Origin: an uncultured Psychroserpens sp.
GTDB taxonomy: Bacteria; Bacteroidota; Bacteroidia; Flavobacteriales; Flavobacteriaceae
NCBI GenBank assembly: GCA_947489585.1
Contig: CANLEE010000001.1
Span: 676,946 to 740,945 of the forward strand
Direction: 5' to 3'
Length of the DNA: 64,000 nt
Shown piece by piece: positions 28,124 to 38,262 of the stretch (the stretch's first letter is position 1; every line of letters starts with the position of its first letter). Under the pieces are notes generated by a model that saw only the letters and a list, made by a program, of their open reading frames with translations, had not been told where the DNA came from and did no database searches. The translations under genes and the position numbers were made by a program.

Positions 28124-30910
28124 ATGAAGACAATTTTCAAGATTATGATGCTGTTTTGTTGTGCGTTCACTTTTGCACAAACAACAGTGAAAGGTAAAGT
28201 TATCGACAATAATGGTATCCCATTACCAGGTGCTAATATTATTGTTGTTGGAACAACTACAGGTACAATCTCCGATTACGACGGAAATTACACGTTATTA
28301 GTAAACCAAGATCCTCCTTTTTCAATTCAAGTAAGTAGTGTTGGTTTCGAAAGCGTAACTGTAGAAGTAACTACAAACCCTCAAACTATAGACATTACTA
28401 TGATTGAAGGAACTTCATTAGATGAAGTTGTTATTTCTGCGTCAAGAACTCCAGAACGAATTTTCGAATCTCCAGTTACAGTGGAGCGTTTTGGTCTTAA
28501 AGAAATAAAAAATACTGCATCAGCAGATTTTTATGGCGGTTTAGAAAATCTAAAAGGCGTAGATGTCAACACCAACAGTTTAACATTTAAATCTGTTAAC
28601 ACTAGAGGTTTTGCGACATTTGCTAATAATCGTTTTATGCAACTCGTAGACGGTATGGACAATTCTACACCAGCATTAAATTTCCCTATCGGAAATCTTG
28701 TTGGTATGATAGAAACTGACGTTCAAAGTGTAGAATTACTTCCTGGAGCATCATCTGCCCTTTATGGTGCAAATGCTTTTAATGGTATTTTATTTATGAG
28801 AAGTAAAAACCCTTTTGACCATCATGGGATTAGTGGCTATATTAAAACAGGAATCACGTCTCAAGAAGCTGCGGGCGATAATAACTATACAGATGTAGGC
28901 TTCCGTGCTGCACATAAATTCAGTGAAAAATTTGCTGCTAAAATTAATTTTGGTTACCTAAAAGGAACCGATTGGGCTGCAACTAGTGAAGTTGACAGTG
29001 ACACGCCAGGCGGAACTAGGTTAACAAATTTAAATTATAATGGTATCAATGTTTATGGTGATGAAGTCTCTACAGACATCAAAGATGTTGCCGTTACATT
29101 AGAAGGCTTAGGTATTTTACCTGGTGGTGCTAATGCACTTGTACCTTCAGTAAATGTAAGTAGAACAGGTTATAATGAACGTGAACTAACTAATTATAAT
29201 GCCGAAAGCATTAAAGCAGATTGGGGGTTATACTATCGCCCAATAGAAGACAATAGCTTAGAATTATCCTATGTTGGTAAAGTGGGTACAGGATCTACAA
29301 TTTATCAAGGAACTAATAGATATAATATTAATGGATTCTTTCAACAACAACACAAACTTGAAGTTAGAAATGATAATTTCTTTGTAAGAGGTTATGTGGT
29401 TGCCGATAAAGCAGGTGATTCTTACGATATGGTTTTTACTGGTATTAATATCAACAGAGCTTGGAAAGATGATAATACGTGGTTTGGTGAATATGTTGGT
29501 GCTTATGTTACCGCTACCCTTCAAGGTGCAACAAACGAAGCTGCACATGCTGCAGCTCGTGCAACAGCTGAAACTGGTCGTTTTGCACCAGGATCTCCAG
29601 AGTTTCAATCAGCATTTGACCAAAGCATAAATGATCCTGATTTATCTACAGGATCTAAATTCCAAGATGCTTCAAAATATTATCATGGAGATGCTAATTA
29701 CAACTTTAGTCATTTAACTGATTTTGCTGACATCCAAGTTGGTGGATCATACAGAAGATATAGTTTAAATTCTGGTGGAACCATTTATACAGATGCAGAT
29801 GGTCCAATTAATTATTCTGAATTTGGTGTTTATACACAAATCCAAAAGGAATTTGAAATTAATGAAATGATGGATTTAAAATTAACAGGATCTGCGCGTT
29901 ATGACAAATCTGAATTTTTTGATGGTTTTGTATCGCCTAGAGTATCTGCTGGACTTACCGTTAATAGAAATCACAATATTAGAGCTTCAGTTCAAACTGG
30001 TTTTAGAAATCCTACAACTCAAGATTTATTCATTGGTTTAGATGCAGGTAGAGCAATCCTAGTTGGTTCTGCTCCAGACAACTTAGATCGTTACGTAAGA
30101 ACGTTTGGTGTTAGTGGTGCTGGACAAGCATTAGGTCAACCAGCAAATATAACTCAAACTGGTGCTGTCGCTTATAATAATTCATATACTTTAGATTCTG
30201 TTACTGAATTAGGTGCAACAGGAAACCCAGCTGTATTAGAAATAGCAAATCCTGATGTGATAAAGCCGGAACAAGTGAGTTCAATTGAAGTTGGCTATCG
30301 TGGAAAATTTAGCAATTTAATTGTTGACTTTAGTACCTACTATAATAAGTATAAAGATTTCATTTCTCAAAAAGTAGTTATTTCTCCTTTTTATGGTACA
30401 GTTGGTGACGGATCATTATCGGTTGCTGCAATATCAAATGGAGATTTTCAAGCTTATAGTACATATACTAATTCTGGAGCAGATGTAAATTCTTATGGTG
30501 CCTCAATTGGATTATCAACTAAGGTCTTTAAAGATTTCGATTTAAGTGGTAGTTATACATATACTAAATTAGATTTTGATCAGGCTTCTGATCCAGATTT
30601 AATGACAAATTTCAATACGCCTGAGCACAAATTCAAAGCATCATTTGGAAATACAGAATTATTCAAAAACTTCGGTTTCAATGTATCGTATAGATTTAGT
30701 GACGATTACTTCTGGGAAGCAACATTTGGAAACGGTGTAGTTCCTGAATTCCATGTTGTAGATGCACAGATAAACTTAAGAGTTCCAAGCTTGAAATCAT
30801 CATTCAAAGTTGGAGCAACCAACTTAACTGGTGATGAATACTTTACTGCTTTTGGTACTGGATTTATTGGATCTATGTATTATGCATCATGGACAATTAA
30901 CAACTTATAA
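28124..30910 (+). CDS. TonB-dependent outer-membrane receptor with carboxypeptidase-like domain
   Basis: Signal peptide 1-18 (ending FAQ) precedes a carboxypeptidase D-regulatory-like domain (about 20-97; PLPGANIIVVGTTTGTISD, with the usual YDGNY). A plug domain follows at about 115-225 and a beta barrel fills the rest of the 928 residues. Its length is similar to SusC-like receptors but no SusD gene follows. Instead the next gene, 11 bp on, encodes an SGNH-hydrolase lipoprotein. The pair probably imports something released or deacylated at the surface; the substrate cannot be read from the sequence. Confidence 0.9.
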   Translation: MKTIFKIMMLFCCAFTFAQTTVKGKVIDNNGIPLPGANIIVVGTTTGTISDYDGNYTLLVNQDPPFSIQVSSVGFESVTVEVTTNPQTIDITMIEGTSLDEVVISASRTPERIFESPVTVERFGLKEIKNTASADFYGGLENLKGVDVNTNSLTFKSVNTRGFATFANNRFMQLVDGMDNSTPALNFPIGNLVGMIETDVQSVELLPGASSALYGANAFNGILFMRSKNPFDHHGISGYIKTGITSQEAAGDNNYTDVGFRAAHKFSEKFAAKINFGYLKGTDWAATSEVDSDTPGGTRLTNLNYNGINVYGDEVSTDIKDVAVTLEGLGILPGGANALVPSVNVSRTGYNERELTNYNAESIKADWGLYYRPIEDNSLELSYVGKVGTGSTIYQGTNRYNINGFFQQQHKLEVRNDNFFVRGYVVADKAGDSYDMVFTGININRAWKDDNTWFGEYVGAYVTATLQGATNEAAHAAARATAETGRFAPGSPEFQSAFDQSINDPDLSTGSKFQDASKYYHGDANYNFSHLTDFADIQVGGSYRRYSLNSGGTIYTDADGPINYSEFGVYTQIQKEFEINEMMDLKLTGSARYDKSEFFDGFVSPRVSAGLTVNRNHNIRASVQTGFRNPTTQDLFIGLDAGRAILVGSAPDNLDRYVRTFGVSGAGQALGQPANITQTGAVAYNNSYTLDSVTELGATGNPAVLEIANPDVIKPEQVSSIEVGYRGKFSNLIVDFSTYYNKYKDFISQKVVISPFYGTVGDGSLSVAAISNGDFQAYSTYTNSGADVNSYGASIGLSTKVFKDFDLSGSYTYTKLDFDQASDPDLMTNFNTPEHKFKASFGNTELFKNFGFNVSYRFSDDYFWEATFGNGVVPEFHVVDAQINLRVPSLKSSFKVGATNLTGDEYFTAFGTGFIGSMYYASWTINNL

Positions 30911-30921
30911 AAATTACAACA

Positions 30922-32562
30922 ATGAAAACTATAAAATACATACTACTTTCTGCAGTCCTTATTGGGTTTACTGCATGTAATGATGAGGAAGATTTTGATA
31001 TGTCAGAAGAAGATGTAGTACTTCCTGCGTTAACGGCTGGATCTGCAGATTTTTCAAACTATGTTTCAGTGGGAGCTTCTTTTACTGCAGGATTTACAGA
31101 CAATGCGTTGTTCATTGCAACACAAGAAAATTCTTTTCCTAATCTATTAGCTACACAATTTGCTAAAACTGGAGGAGGCGATTTCACGCAACCTTTAATG
31201 AGTGATAATATAGGTGGCTTTTTGTTTGGAGGAAGCCCGATGGCAAATGGTAGCTTTGGCCCAAGGCTTTTCTTTAATGGTGCTGGACCGGCGGTTTTAC
31301 CAGCTATGTCAACAACAGAAGCAACTACTAACTTAGGAGGAACCTTTAATAATGTAGGTGTACCTGGAGCTAAAAGTTTTCATGTCCCTTTTGAAGGCTA
31401 CGGTGCATTAAATCCTTATTTTGGACGTATGGCATCTTCTCCTGCAGCATCTATGCTAGGAGATGCTTTAGCACAAAGCCCTACATTTTTTACATTATCA
31501 GAAATTGGAGGTAATGATGTTTTGGGTTATGCAACTTCTGGTGGAACGGGTGTAGACCAAACTGGTAATACAAACCCATTAACATATGGCAATAACGATA
31601 TTACAGACCCAAGTGTTTTCGCTCAATCATTTAGTGCTATGGTGGCTGCATTAACTCAAAATGGAGCTAACGGTGTGGTTACTACCGTACCAGATATTAC
31701 AAGTTTAGCACATTTTACTACAGTACCTCACAACCCATTAGATCCAAGTAACCCTGCATTTGGACCTCAAATTCCAACTTTGAATGGTATTTTTGGACAA
31801 TTAAACCAAGTATTTGCGTTTTTAGAAAGTCAAGGCGTTCCAAATGCTACTGAACGACAAATTACTTTTTCTCAAACTGCTGCTAGTGCTGTAGTTGTAA
31901 AAGATGAAAACTTAATGGATTTATCTGCTCAAATTGCAGGTGTATTAAATGCAAGTCCTACGTTTCCTGCTTTTGTAGAGTCGTTTGGATTACCTGCTGC
32001 TGCTGCTCCTGTAGTAGCAAACCTATTAGGTTTTGTTTATGGTCAAGCAAGACAAGCCAACGAAAATGATTTACTCGTACTACCAAGTTCGTCAATTATA
32101 GGGACTGTAAATGATGATCAATCAGCTTTTTTACAAGGTGCTGGATTACCAGAAGCATTGGCAGAGCAATTTTCTGTTGAAGGTGTATCATTTCCTTTAG
32201 AAGATAAGTGGGTATTGACTCCACAAGAACAAAATGCTATAGCAATGGCAACTTCAGCTTATAACACAACAATTCTTGCGGTATCTGATGCCAATCCAAA
32301 TGTAGCTGTGGCAGATTTAAGAGCTGTATTAGAACAAGCTTCTATATCTGGATACGCATACGATGATTACACTATGACTACTGATTTAGTTTTTGGTGGA
32401 CTTATAAGTCTAGATGGCGTACATTTAACATCAAGAGGTTATGGTTTAATGGCTAGAGAGTTTTTAGTAGCTATAGACACTGCTTTTGGGTCAAATTTCA
32501 TAGCTTCAGGAAGTACTCCTGCAGCTGGTGATTTACCTACAAATTTCCCTCCTACTTTGTAA
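30922..32562 (+). CDS. SGNH/GDSL-type hydrolase lipoprotein, likely surface exposed
   Basis: The lipobox GFTAC places lipidated Cys19, and the next residues NDEEDFD form an acidic stretch like the lipoprotein export signals of Bacteroidota, so it is probably on the cell surface. Block I reads GASFTAG at 51-57: Ser53 is kept but the GDSL Asp is replaced by Ala52. Block III is GGND at 196-199, and block V is DGVHLT with Asp498 and His501. Ser, Asp and His of an esterase/lipase are thus present in a 546-residue protein, much longer than typical SGNH enzymes because of insertions between blocks. Linked to the TonB receptor upstream. Confidence 0.82.
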   Translation: MKTIKYILLSAVLIGFTACNDEEDFDMSEEDVVLPALTAGSADFSNYVSVGASFTAGFTDNALFIATQENSFPNLLATQFAKTGGGDFTQPLMSDNIGGFLFGGSPMANGSFGPRLFFNGAGPAVLPAMSTTEATTNLGGTFNNVGVPGAKSFHVPFEGYGALNPYFGRMASSPAASMLGDALAQSPTFFTLSEIGGNDVLGYATSGGTGVDQTGNTNPLTYGNNDITDPSVFAQSFSAMVAALTQNGANGVVTTVPDITSLAHFTTVPHNPLDPSNPAFGPQIPTLNGIFGQLNQVFAFLESQGVPNATERQITFSQTAASAVVVKDENLMDLSAQIAGVLNASPTFPAFVESFGLPAAAAPVVANLLGFVYGQARQANENDLLVLPSSSIIGTVNDDQSAFLQGAGLPEALAEQFSVEGVSFPLEDKWVLTPQEQNAIAMATSAYNTTILAVSDANPNVAVADLRAVLEQASISGYAYDDYTMTTDLVFGGLISLDGVHLTSRGYGLMAREFLVAIDTAFGSNFIASGSTPAAGDLPTNFPPTL

Positions 32563-32590
32563 TAAAGCAGGTTAAAAAAACAATTAAAAA

Positions 32591-32617
32591 ACACCTTCAA
32601 ATTGAAGGTGTTTTTTT
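32591..32617 (+). terminator. Terminator after the SGNH lipoprotein gene
   Basis: ACACCTTCAA and TTGAAGGTGT (32591-32600, 32602-32611) pair around a single A, with T-runs after it and A-runs before it. Confidence 0.85.
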
Positions 32618-32665
32618 ATGTGCAAAAAAGCATTAAAATTTACTATAATTTTAAATTAAAAAATA

Positions 32666-32673
32666 TATCTTTG
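32666..32673 (+). promoter_or_regulatory. -7 element TATCTTTG for atpD
   Basis: An exact TAnnTTTG match 58 bp before the atpD ATG. The upstream 19 bp lacks a clear TTTG, as often seen in AT-rich flavobacterial promoters. Confidence 0.45.
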
Positions 32674-32728
32674 CAGCGCGAAAAACGAATGTTTTTTGAA
32701 TCAAAATATTTAAACATTAAACACATAA

Positions 32729-34240
<1,512 letters not shown>

Positions 34241-34258
34241 TTTAAAAATTACAGAAAC

Positions 34259-34534
34259 ATGCATTTAGAAATTGTATCACCAGAAGCTACCTTATTTAGC
34301 GGAGAAGTAACTAGCGTTACTGTCCCAGGTGTTATGGGTGAATTTGAAATGTTAAACAATCATGCACCTACAATCTCTTTATTAAAAGAAGGTCACGTTA
34401 AAATTAATGGTAACATTACTTTAGAAGAGGAGGTCGAATCTTTATTTAATAAAACAGATAAAGGGTTTTGGTTACCAATTAATTCTGGAACAATTGAAAT
34501 GAAGGACAATAAAGTGATTGTTTTAGCAGACTAA
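34259..34534 (+). CDS. atpC: F1 ATP synthase subunit epsilon, short form
   Basis: The 91-residue product contains the N-terminal beta-sandwich of epsilon (MHLEIVSPEATLFSGEV, LNNHAPTI). It lacks the C-terminal helical hairpin that inhibits ATP hydrolysis in E. coli epsilon. Short forms are usual in Bacteroidota. It couples F1 to the c-ring; without the helices, self-inhibition by epsilon is unlikely. It starts 18 bp after atpD and ends at a bidirectional terminator. Confidence 0.95.
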   Translation: MHLEIVSPEATLFSGEVTSVTVPGVMGEFEMLNNHAPTISLLKEGHVKINGNITLEEEVESLFNKTDKGFWLPINSGTIEMKDNKVIVLAD

Positions 34535-34553
34535 ACAATATACTTTTACAAAT

Positions 34554-34586
34554 AAAAAACGCCAAGCTATATGTTTGGCGTTTTTT
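34554..34586. terminator. Bidirectional terminator between atpC and umuD
   Basis: A stem AAAAAACGCCAA / TTGGCGTTTTTT (34554-34565, 34575-34586) gives T-tracts on both strands, serving atpC and the converging umuD. Confidence 0.88.
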
Positions 34587-34606
34587 GTTATTATCGGTTT
34601 AATCTA

Positions 34607-35047
34607 TTATACCTTTTTAATCACATTGGTAACAATACCCCAAATTAAAAAGTTATTATCCTCTGTTATATTTATAATTGGATAGTTTGGGTTTTCTGGT
34701 TGCAACCATATTTCATCGTCACTTACACGCAAACGTTTTACAGTAAACTCACCATCTAAAAAACACACTGCTATTTTGTTATTTGATGGCTCAAGGCTTC
34801 GGTCAATAACCAACAAATCATTATCTTCTAGTCCTGCTCCAATCATAGATTGACCACTAACACGAGCATAAAAGGTTGCCTCTTTGTTTTTAACGAGTTC
34901 CTCATCTAAGGATAGACGCTGTTCTTTAAAATCGTCTGCTGGAGATGGAAAACCTGCAGAAATTCCTGCATCAAAAAATTGTGCTGCTGCACCAGCAATG
35001 GTTTCGGGTGTAAAGAAAGTTAAACTTCCTGCTTTGTGTGTTATCAT
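34607..35047 (-). CDS. umuD: UmuD-like autoproteolytic subunit of DNA polymerase V
   Basis: This 146-residue S24-family protein self-cleaves to release UmuD', the partner of UmuC in error-prone lesion bypass. The cleavage site is Ala31-Gly32 (GISAGFPSPADD). The nucleophile is Ser67 in GQSMIG and the general base is Lys104 in TVKRL. Length equals E. coli UmuD. It starts inside the stop of umuC (ATGA overlap), so it is second in the operon, the reverse of the E. coli umuD-umuC order. Confidence 0.93.
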   Translation of the reverse strand: MITHKAGSLTFFTPETIAGAAAQFFDAGISAGFPSPADDFKEQRLSLDEELVKNKEATFYARVSGQSMIGAGLEDNDLLVIDRSLEPSNNKIAVCFLDGEFTVKRLRVSDDEIWLQPENPNYPIINITEDNNFLIWGIVTNVIKKV

Positions 35048-36300
35048 TTTACTACAATAATATCGTTAATATTCGTGGTATACCTTGGAGATAACCGTTC
35101 TTGACGCATTTTCCAAGTGCGTTTTAAATCTTGATTACCTAATTTAATTTTATGACTTTTATATTTTGTATTCATATCATCTATAGATTGCATTAATGGT
35201 TGATGCTTAGGGTTTTCAACATCAAATAAATGTAATTGATGATTATCTGTTGGCACTAAACCTGTAACAATTACACCTGCGCGTTTATACTTTATCCCTG
35301 TTTTAAAGATAGACATTACAGCATTAACTGCACAGTTACTTATAATTAAAGATGAATTTGTTGGATAGGACAAACTTACACTTTTACTAGCGCGATGCTG
35401 CTCTAGATTTTTTTTATGCCTATCACTACTCAGTATCACAATAATCATATGGCAGCTTGATCCTTGCTTTCGTAATTTTTCAGCACAACTCATTGCAAAC
35501 GTAGAGATGCGTTCTTTTATATTATCTAGATCTGAATAGGTATATTCAAAGCTTCGTGTAGTCGCTATAGCACGTTTATTTTTAGGTTCGTCTAATAGAA
35601 TTTTAGAGTTACCTTCTAAGTCTTTTTTCAGTTTCCACTCAGTAATCGAAAAAGTATTACGCACCCAATCATCTGATAATTGCGTAAAATCATAAGCTGT
35701 TTTACAGCCTTTAGACTTCAATCGTTTTTGTAAACCGCGTCCTATTCCCCAAACAGCTTCGATAGCAATCCACTTTAAGGCCTTAATTCGTTTTTCTTCA
35801 GAGTCTATAACATAAACCCCTTTGGTTTCCTTCGGAAATTTTCGTGCAACTTTATTAGCAACTTTAGACAATGCTTTAGTTGGCGCTATGCCAACACAAA
35901 CTGGAATGCCTGTCCACTTTAAAATGCGCATACGCATCTCATTTCCGTAGGTATTAAAATTATAGTGATTAAATCCTTTAAACTCTAAAAAAGCCTCATC
36001 TATACTATAGACTTCAACATCTGGAGTAAATTGTCGTAGAATATCCATAACACGACTACTCATATCTCCATACAGCGGATAATTTGACGATAGCACATGA
36101 ATGTCGTTAACCTTACAGAAACCGTCCCATTTAAAAATAGGCGCTCCCATTGGCAAGTCTAATGCTTTTGCTTCATCGCTACGTGAAATTACACAACCAT
36201 CATTATTGCTAAGAATAGCAATGGGTTGTCCTTGTAAATTAGGGTTAAAAACACGTTCGCAAGACGCATAAAAATTATTACAATCTACAAGTGCAAACAT
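35044..36300 (-). CDS. umuC: Y-family DNA polymerase, UmuC-like (polymerase V)
   Basis: A 418-residue translesion polymerase. The N-terminus FALVDCNNFYASCERVFNP carries the first catalytic Asp, and YSIDEAFLEF carries the second acidic pair. A helix-hairpin-helix thumb and little-finger domain follow. The C-terminal region has the UmuC-specific extension. It precedes umuD with a four-base overlap. A near-consensus -7 element, TATATTTA, ends five bases before the ATG. I see no LexA-type box, so how it is induced by damage is not evident. Confidence 0.95.
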   Translation of the reverse strand: MFALVDCNNFYASCERVFNPNLQGQPIAILSNNDGCVISRSDEAKALDLPMGAPIFKWDGFCKVNDIHVLSSNYPLYGDMSSRVMDILRQFTPDVEVYSIDEAFLEFKGFNHYNFNTYGNEMRMRILKWTGIPVCVGIAPTKALSKVANKVARKFPKETKGVYVIDSEEKRIKALKWIAIEAVWGIGRGLQKRLKSKGCKTAYDFTQLSDDWVRNTFSITEWKLKKDLEGNSKILLDEPKNKRAIATTRSFEYTYSDLDNIKERISTFAMSCAEKLRKQGSSCHMIIVILSSDRHKKNLEQHRASKSVSLSYPTNSSLIISNCAVNAVMSIFKTGIKYKRAGVIVTGLVPTDNHQLHLFDVENPKHQPLMQSIDDMNTKYKSHKIKLGNQDLKRTWKMRQERLSPRYTTNINDIIVVK

Positions 36301-36337
36301 ATGTGTAAATATACAATAAAATGTTTGAATTTAGAGT

Positions 36338-36544
36338 TTATACTTCGGTATATTCTAAAATATCAGCAGGCTGACACTCTAAAGCTTTGCAAATGGCTTC
36401 TAATGTAGAAAACCGAATCGCTTTAGCTTTACCTGTTTTCAATATTGAAAGGTTTGCAGTGGTAATACCAACAATATCGGCAAGTTCATTGCTTTTCATT
36501 TTTCGCTTGGCGAGCATCACATCAAGATTAACTATTATTGGCAT
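36338..36544 (-). CDS. XRE-family regulator (YozG-like)
   Basis: This 68-residue protein is a single Cro/C1-type helix-turn-helix: ELADIVGITTANLSILKTGK forms the DNA-reading helices and the end, ALECQPADILEYTE, is typical of the small YozG-like regulators. It is the last gene of a three-gene unit, two bases after a DUF2975 membrane protein. This pairing is common in Firmicutes and Bacteroidota. It probably autoregulates through the palindrome at 37626-37652. The signal it answers is unknown. Confidence 0.88.
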   Translation of the reverse strand: MPIIVNLDVMLAKRKMKSNELADIVGITTANLSILKTGKAKAIRFSTLEAICKALECQPADILEYTEV

Positions 36545-36546
36545 AC

Positions 36547-37071
36547 TTATATGGTTAATTCGTTATCTTCCTCAGCTTGTTTTCCACGTTTAAAAATTTC
36601 AGCAAGAATATAAAATGCCAATCCTGCAGGAATTAAAAAGGTAAACTCAGCTTTGAGTTCGGTAAAAAAGTTAAACGTTGATTCTCCAATAGCGGCTAGA
36701 AGAAATCTTAATATCAAAACACTAATCGTATACTGAATAAAAATAGTTCCAATCTTTTTAAAATACTTAATGTTGTTATCACTAAAATAATTTTCGTTTT
36801 CTATCTCTTTTAGAATGGATAAAAAATAAGAAAACCCATAAATAAGATACCCTCGCCAGAAAAATAAACCAGCACTTATTGCATAGTAACTCCATTCTAT
36901 AGCATTTTGAGAGGAATACCAAGGTGCATCTTTATCTGCAGTTTTCGCCCAATTTACAAAGTTTTCAAATTTATTAAACTCAAATTCACGCATATCATTG
37001 AGCAATACAGACACAGCTGCTAGTAAAATGCCCCAAGTGATAAAGGTTAAAATATTCGTATTATCTTTCAT
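36547..37071 (-). CDS. DUF2975-like membrane protein (copy 2)
   Basis: A 174-residue protein with four predicted membrane helices (near 8-26, 62-82, 102-125 and 140-162). It ends in EEDNELTI, the same NELTI terminus as the gene directly upstream, and the two have similar helix spacing, so they are probably divergent paralogues. The start lies two bases after the preceding stop. It differs in having an added Trp/Lys-rich loop near 38-55. Role unknown; the partner HTH gene follows two bases on. Confidence 0.75.
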   Translation of the reverse strand: MKDNTNILTFITWGILLAAVSVLLNDMREFEFNKFENFVNWAKTADKDAPWYSSQNAIEWSYYAISAGLFFWRGYLIYGFSYFLSILKEIENENYFSDNNIKYFKKIGTIFIQYTISVLILRFLLAAIGESTFNFFTELKAEFTFLIPAGLAFYILAEIFKRGKQAEEDNELTI

Positions 37072-37073
37072 AA

Positions 37074-37595
37074 CTATATTGTTAATTCATTTTCTTTTTG
37101 AATCGTTATCGCCTGTCTAAATAAGGACGCAACAATAAATATCACACCAGACATGAATATATAACCTGATGTACTAAAATCTAGTTCTAAAAAAGTAACT
37201 TTAGAATTCAACCATGTCATATAAGAATTTGCAAAAATTCCTAATAGACCAATACTCAATGCTATTTTACTAATGCGCAAAATTAATTTTACCACTTCTT
37301 CACTAAATGGGTTTTTAAAATCTAGAATCCTAAAAATTTTAATTAATACATAGAATAGATAAGCTTTTAAGCCTGTAATCAATATGAGAAGAAGTACTGT
37401 ATAAATATAATGAGTGGTACTAAAATCATAAAGATTGGATAAATCAATTCCTTTGTACAAGTTCTCAGTAGCACTCTTATTCGCAAAAAGGCTCAAAATA
37501 GATACTATTGCAATCGCTCCAGCTTTAATACAAAGTCCGATAAATACAATCCAAGAGACCACATTCATCATTTTAAAAATTCGTTCAGTTTTCAT
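37074..37595 (-). CDS. DUF2975 membrane protein (copy 1)
   Basis: I chose the ATG at 37595 (MKTERIFKMMN) because the promoter at 37617-37644 leaves a short leader with the A-rich AATAATAAA before it; the earlier in-frame start sits close to or before the likely transcription start. The 173-residue protein has four membrane helices and the FRILDFKNPFSEE block typical of DUF2975. It ends ENELTI. DUF2975 proteins commonly sit beside YozG-like regulators, as here. No biochemical role is established for the family. Confidence 0.8.
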   Translation of the reverse strand: MKTERIFKMMNVVSWIVFIGLCIKAGAIAIVSILSLFANKSATENLYKGIDLSNLYDFSTTHYIYTVLLLILITGLKAYLFYVLIKIFRILDFKNPFSEEVVKLILRISKIALSIGLLGIFANSYMTWLNSKVTFLELDFSTSGYIFMSGVIFIVASLFRQAITIQKENELTI

Positions 37596-37616
37596 TTTAT
37601 TATTGTTTAACGATAA

Positions 37617-37652
37617 CAAATTTACAAAAATTATTGAAAAACAATAATTTTT
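37617..37652 (-). promoter_or_regulatory. Promoter with overlapping palindromic operator
   Basis: On the minus strand TTG (37642-37644) and TAAATTTG (37617-37624) are 17 bp apart, a good flavobacterial promoter. The -33 half is embedded in an 11-bp-arm inverted repeat (37626-37636 and 37642-37652, AAAATTATTG-type arms) with a 5-bp spacer. A repressor bound there would block polymerase, so self-control by the XRE gene of this operon is plausible. Confidence 0.55.
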
Positions 37653-37712
37653 TATTTAAAAAAGATAATTTTATTGCATTTAAAATCACTCTATATTCAG
37701 CATTTCATTAGC

Positions 37713-37720
37713 TATATTTG
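37713..37720 (+). promoter_or_regulatory. -7 element TATATTTG abutting the ATG at 37726
   Basis: Exact consensus, with only TGGTT between it and the ATG, which implies a leaderless transcript. Confidence 0.45.
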
Positions 37721-37725
37721 TGGTT

Positions 37726-38253
37726 ATGGATGCAATAATTAAGTACACTAGAAAAGTACCGTTTTGGAAGCTTATCGCTGGAATAGCGGCAATATTGGTA
37801 GGATTATATGGCTTGTTTTATTTAGAATTTCTGATGCTGGTTCCAATCTTATTTGGTCTACTTCTTTTAAAAACTGAAGGTTCAGAAATCAATCTACAAT
37901 CTAATACTTATAGAAAAACGACTTCATTCTTAGGAATTACTTTTGGGGCATGGAGAAACCTTAATAATCCTGAATATATTTCAATATTTAATACCACAGA
38001 GGATATTACCTTAAGAGCCTTAACGGCCGAAACTACAAATAGTTTTCCTATTATAGTACTCAATATTTTTTACGAGAAAAATAAAAAAATAACAGTCTAT
38101 AAAACTAAAAACATTAAAGATGCTTTTGATGTTGCATCGCATATAGCAGATGCTTTATTAATTGACCTTTTAGACGCCACAGAAAAGGGAGACTATAAAT
38201 GGATTGATAAAGATCATCTTAGAGAAAAAGGAGAAATTGTATACATCGATTAA
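37726..38253 (+). CDS. Hypothetical membrane-associated protein
   Basis: The ATG at 37726 is preferred to an in-frame GTG two codons earlier, because that GTG overlaps the -7 element. The 175-residue protein has two adjacent hydrophobic segments (about 14-30 and 33-48) and then a soluble domain of alternating strands (TTSFLGITFGAWRNL, KITVYKTKNIKDAFDVA) that could form a PH-like fold. I recognise no family. It ends nine bases before bioF and may be cotranscribed with the biotin genes, though nothing in it suggests a biotin function. Confidence 0.7.
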   Translation: MDAIIKYTRKVPFWKLIAGIAAILVGLYGLFYLEFLMLVPILFGLLLLKTEGSEINLQSNTYRKTTSFLGITFGAWRNLNNPEYISIFNTTEDITLRALTAETTNSFPIIVLNIFYEKNKKITVYKTKNIKDAFDVASHIADALLIDLLDATEKGDYKWIDKDHLREKGEIVYID

Positions 38254-38262
38254 ATTTAATTA

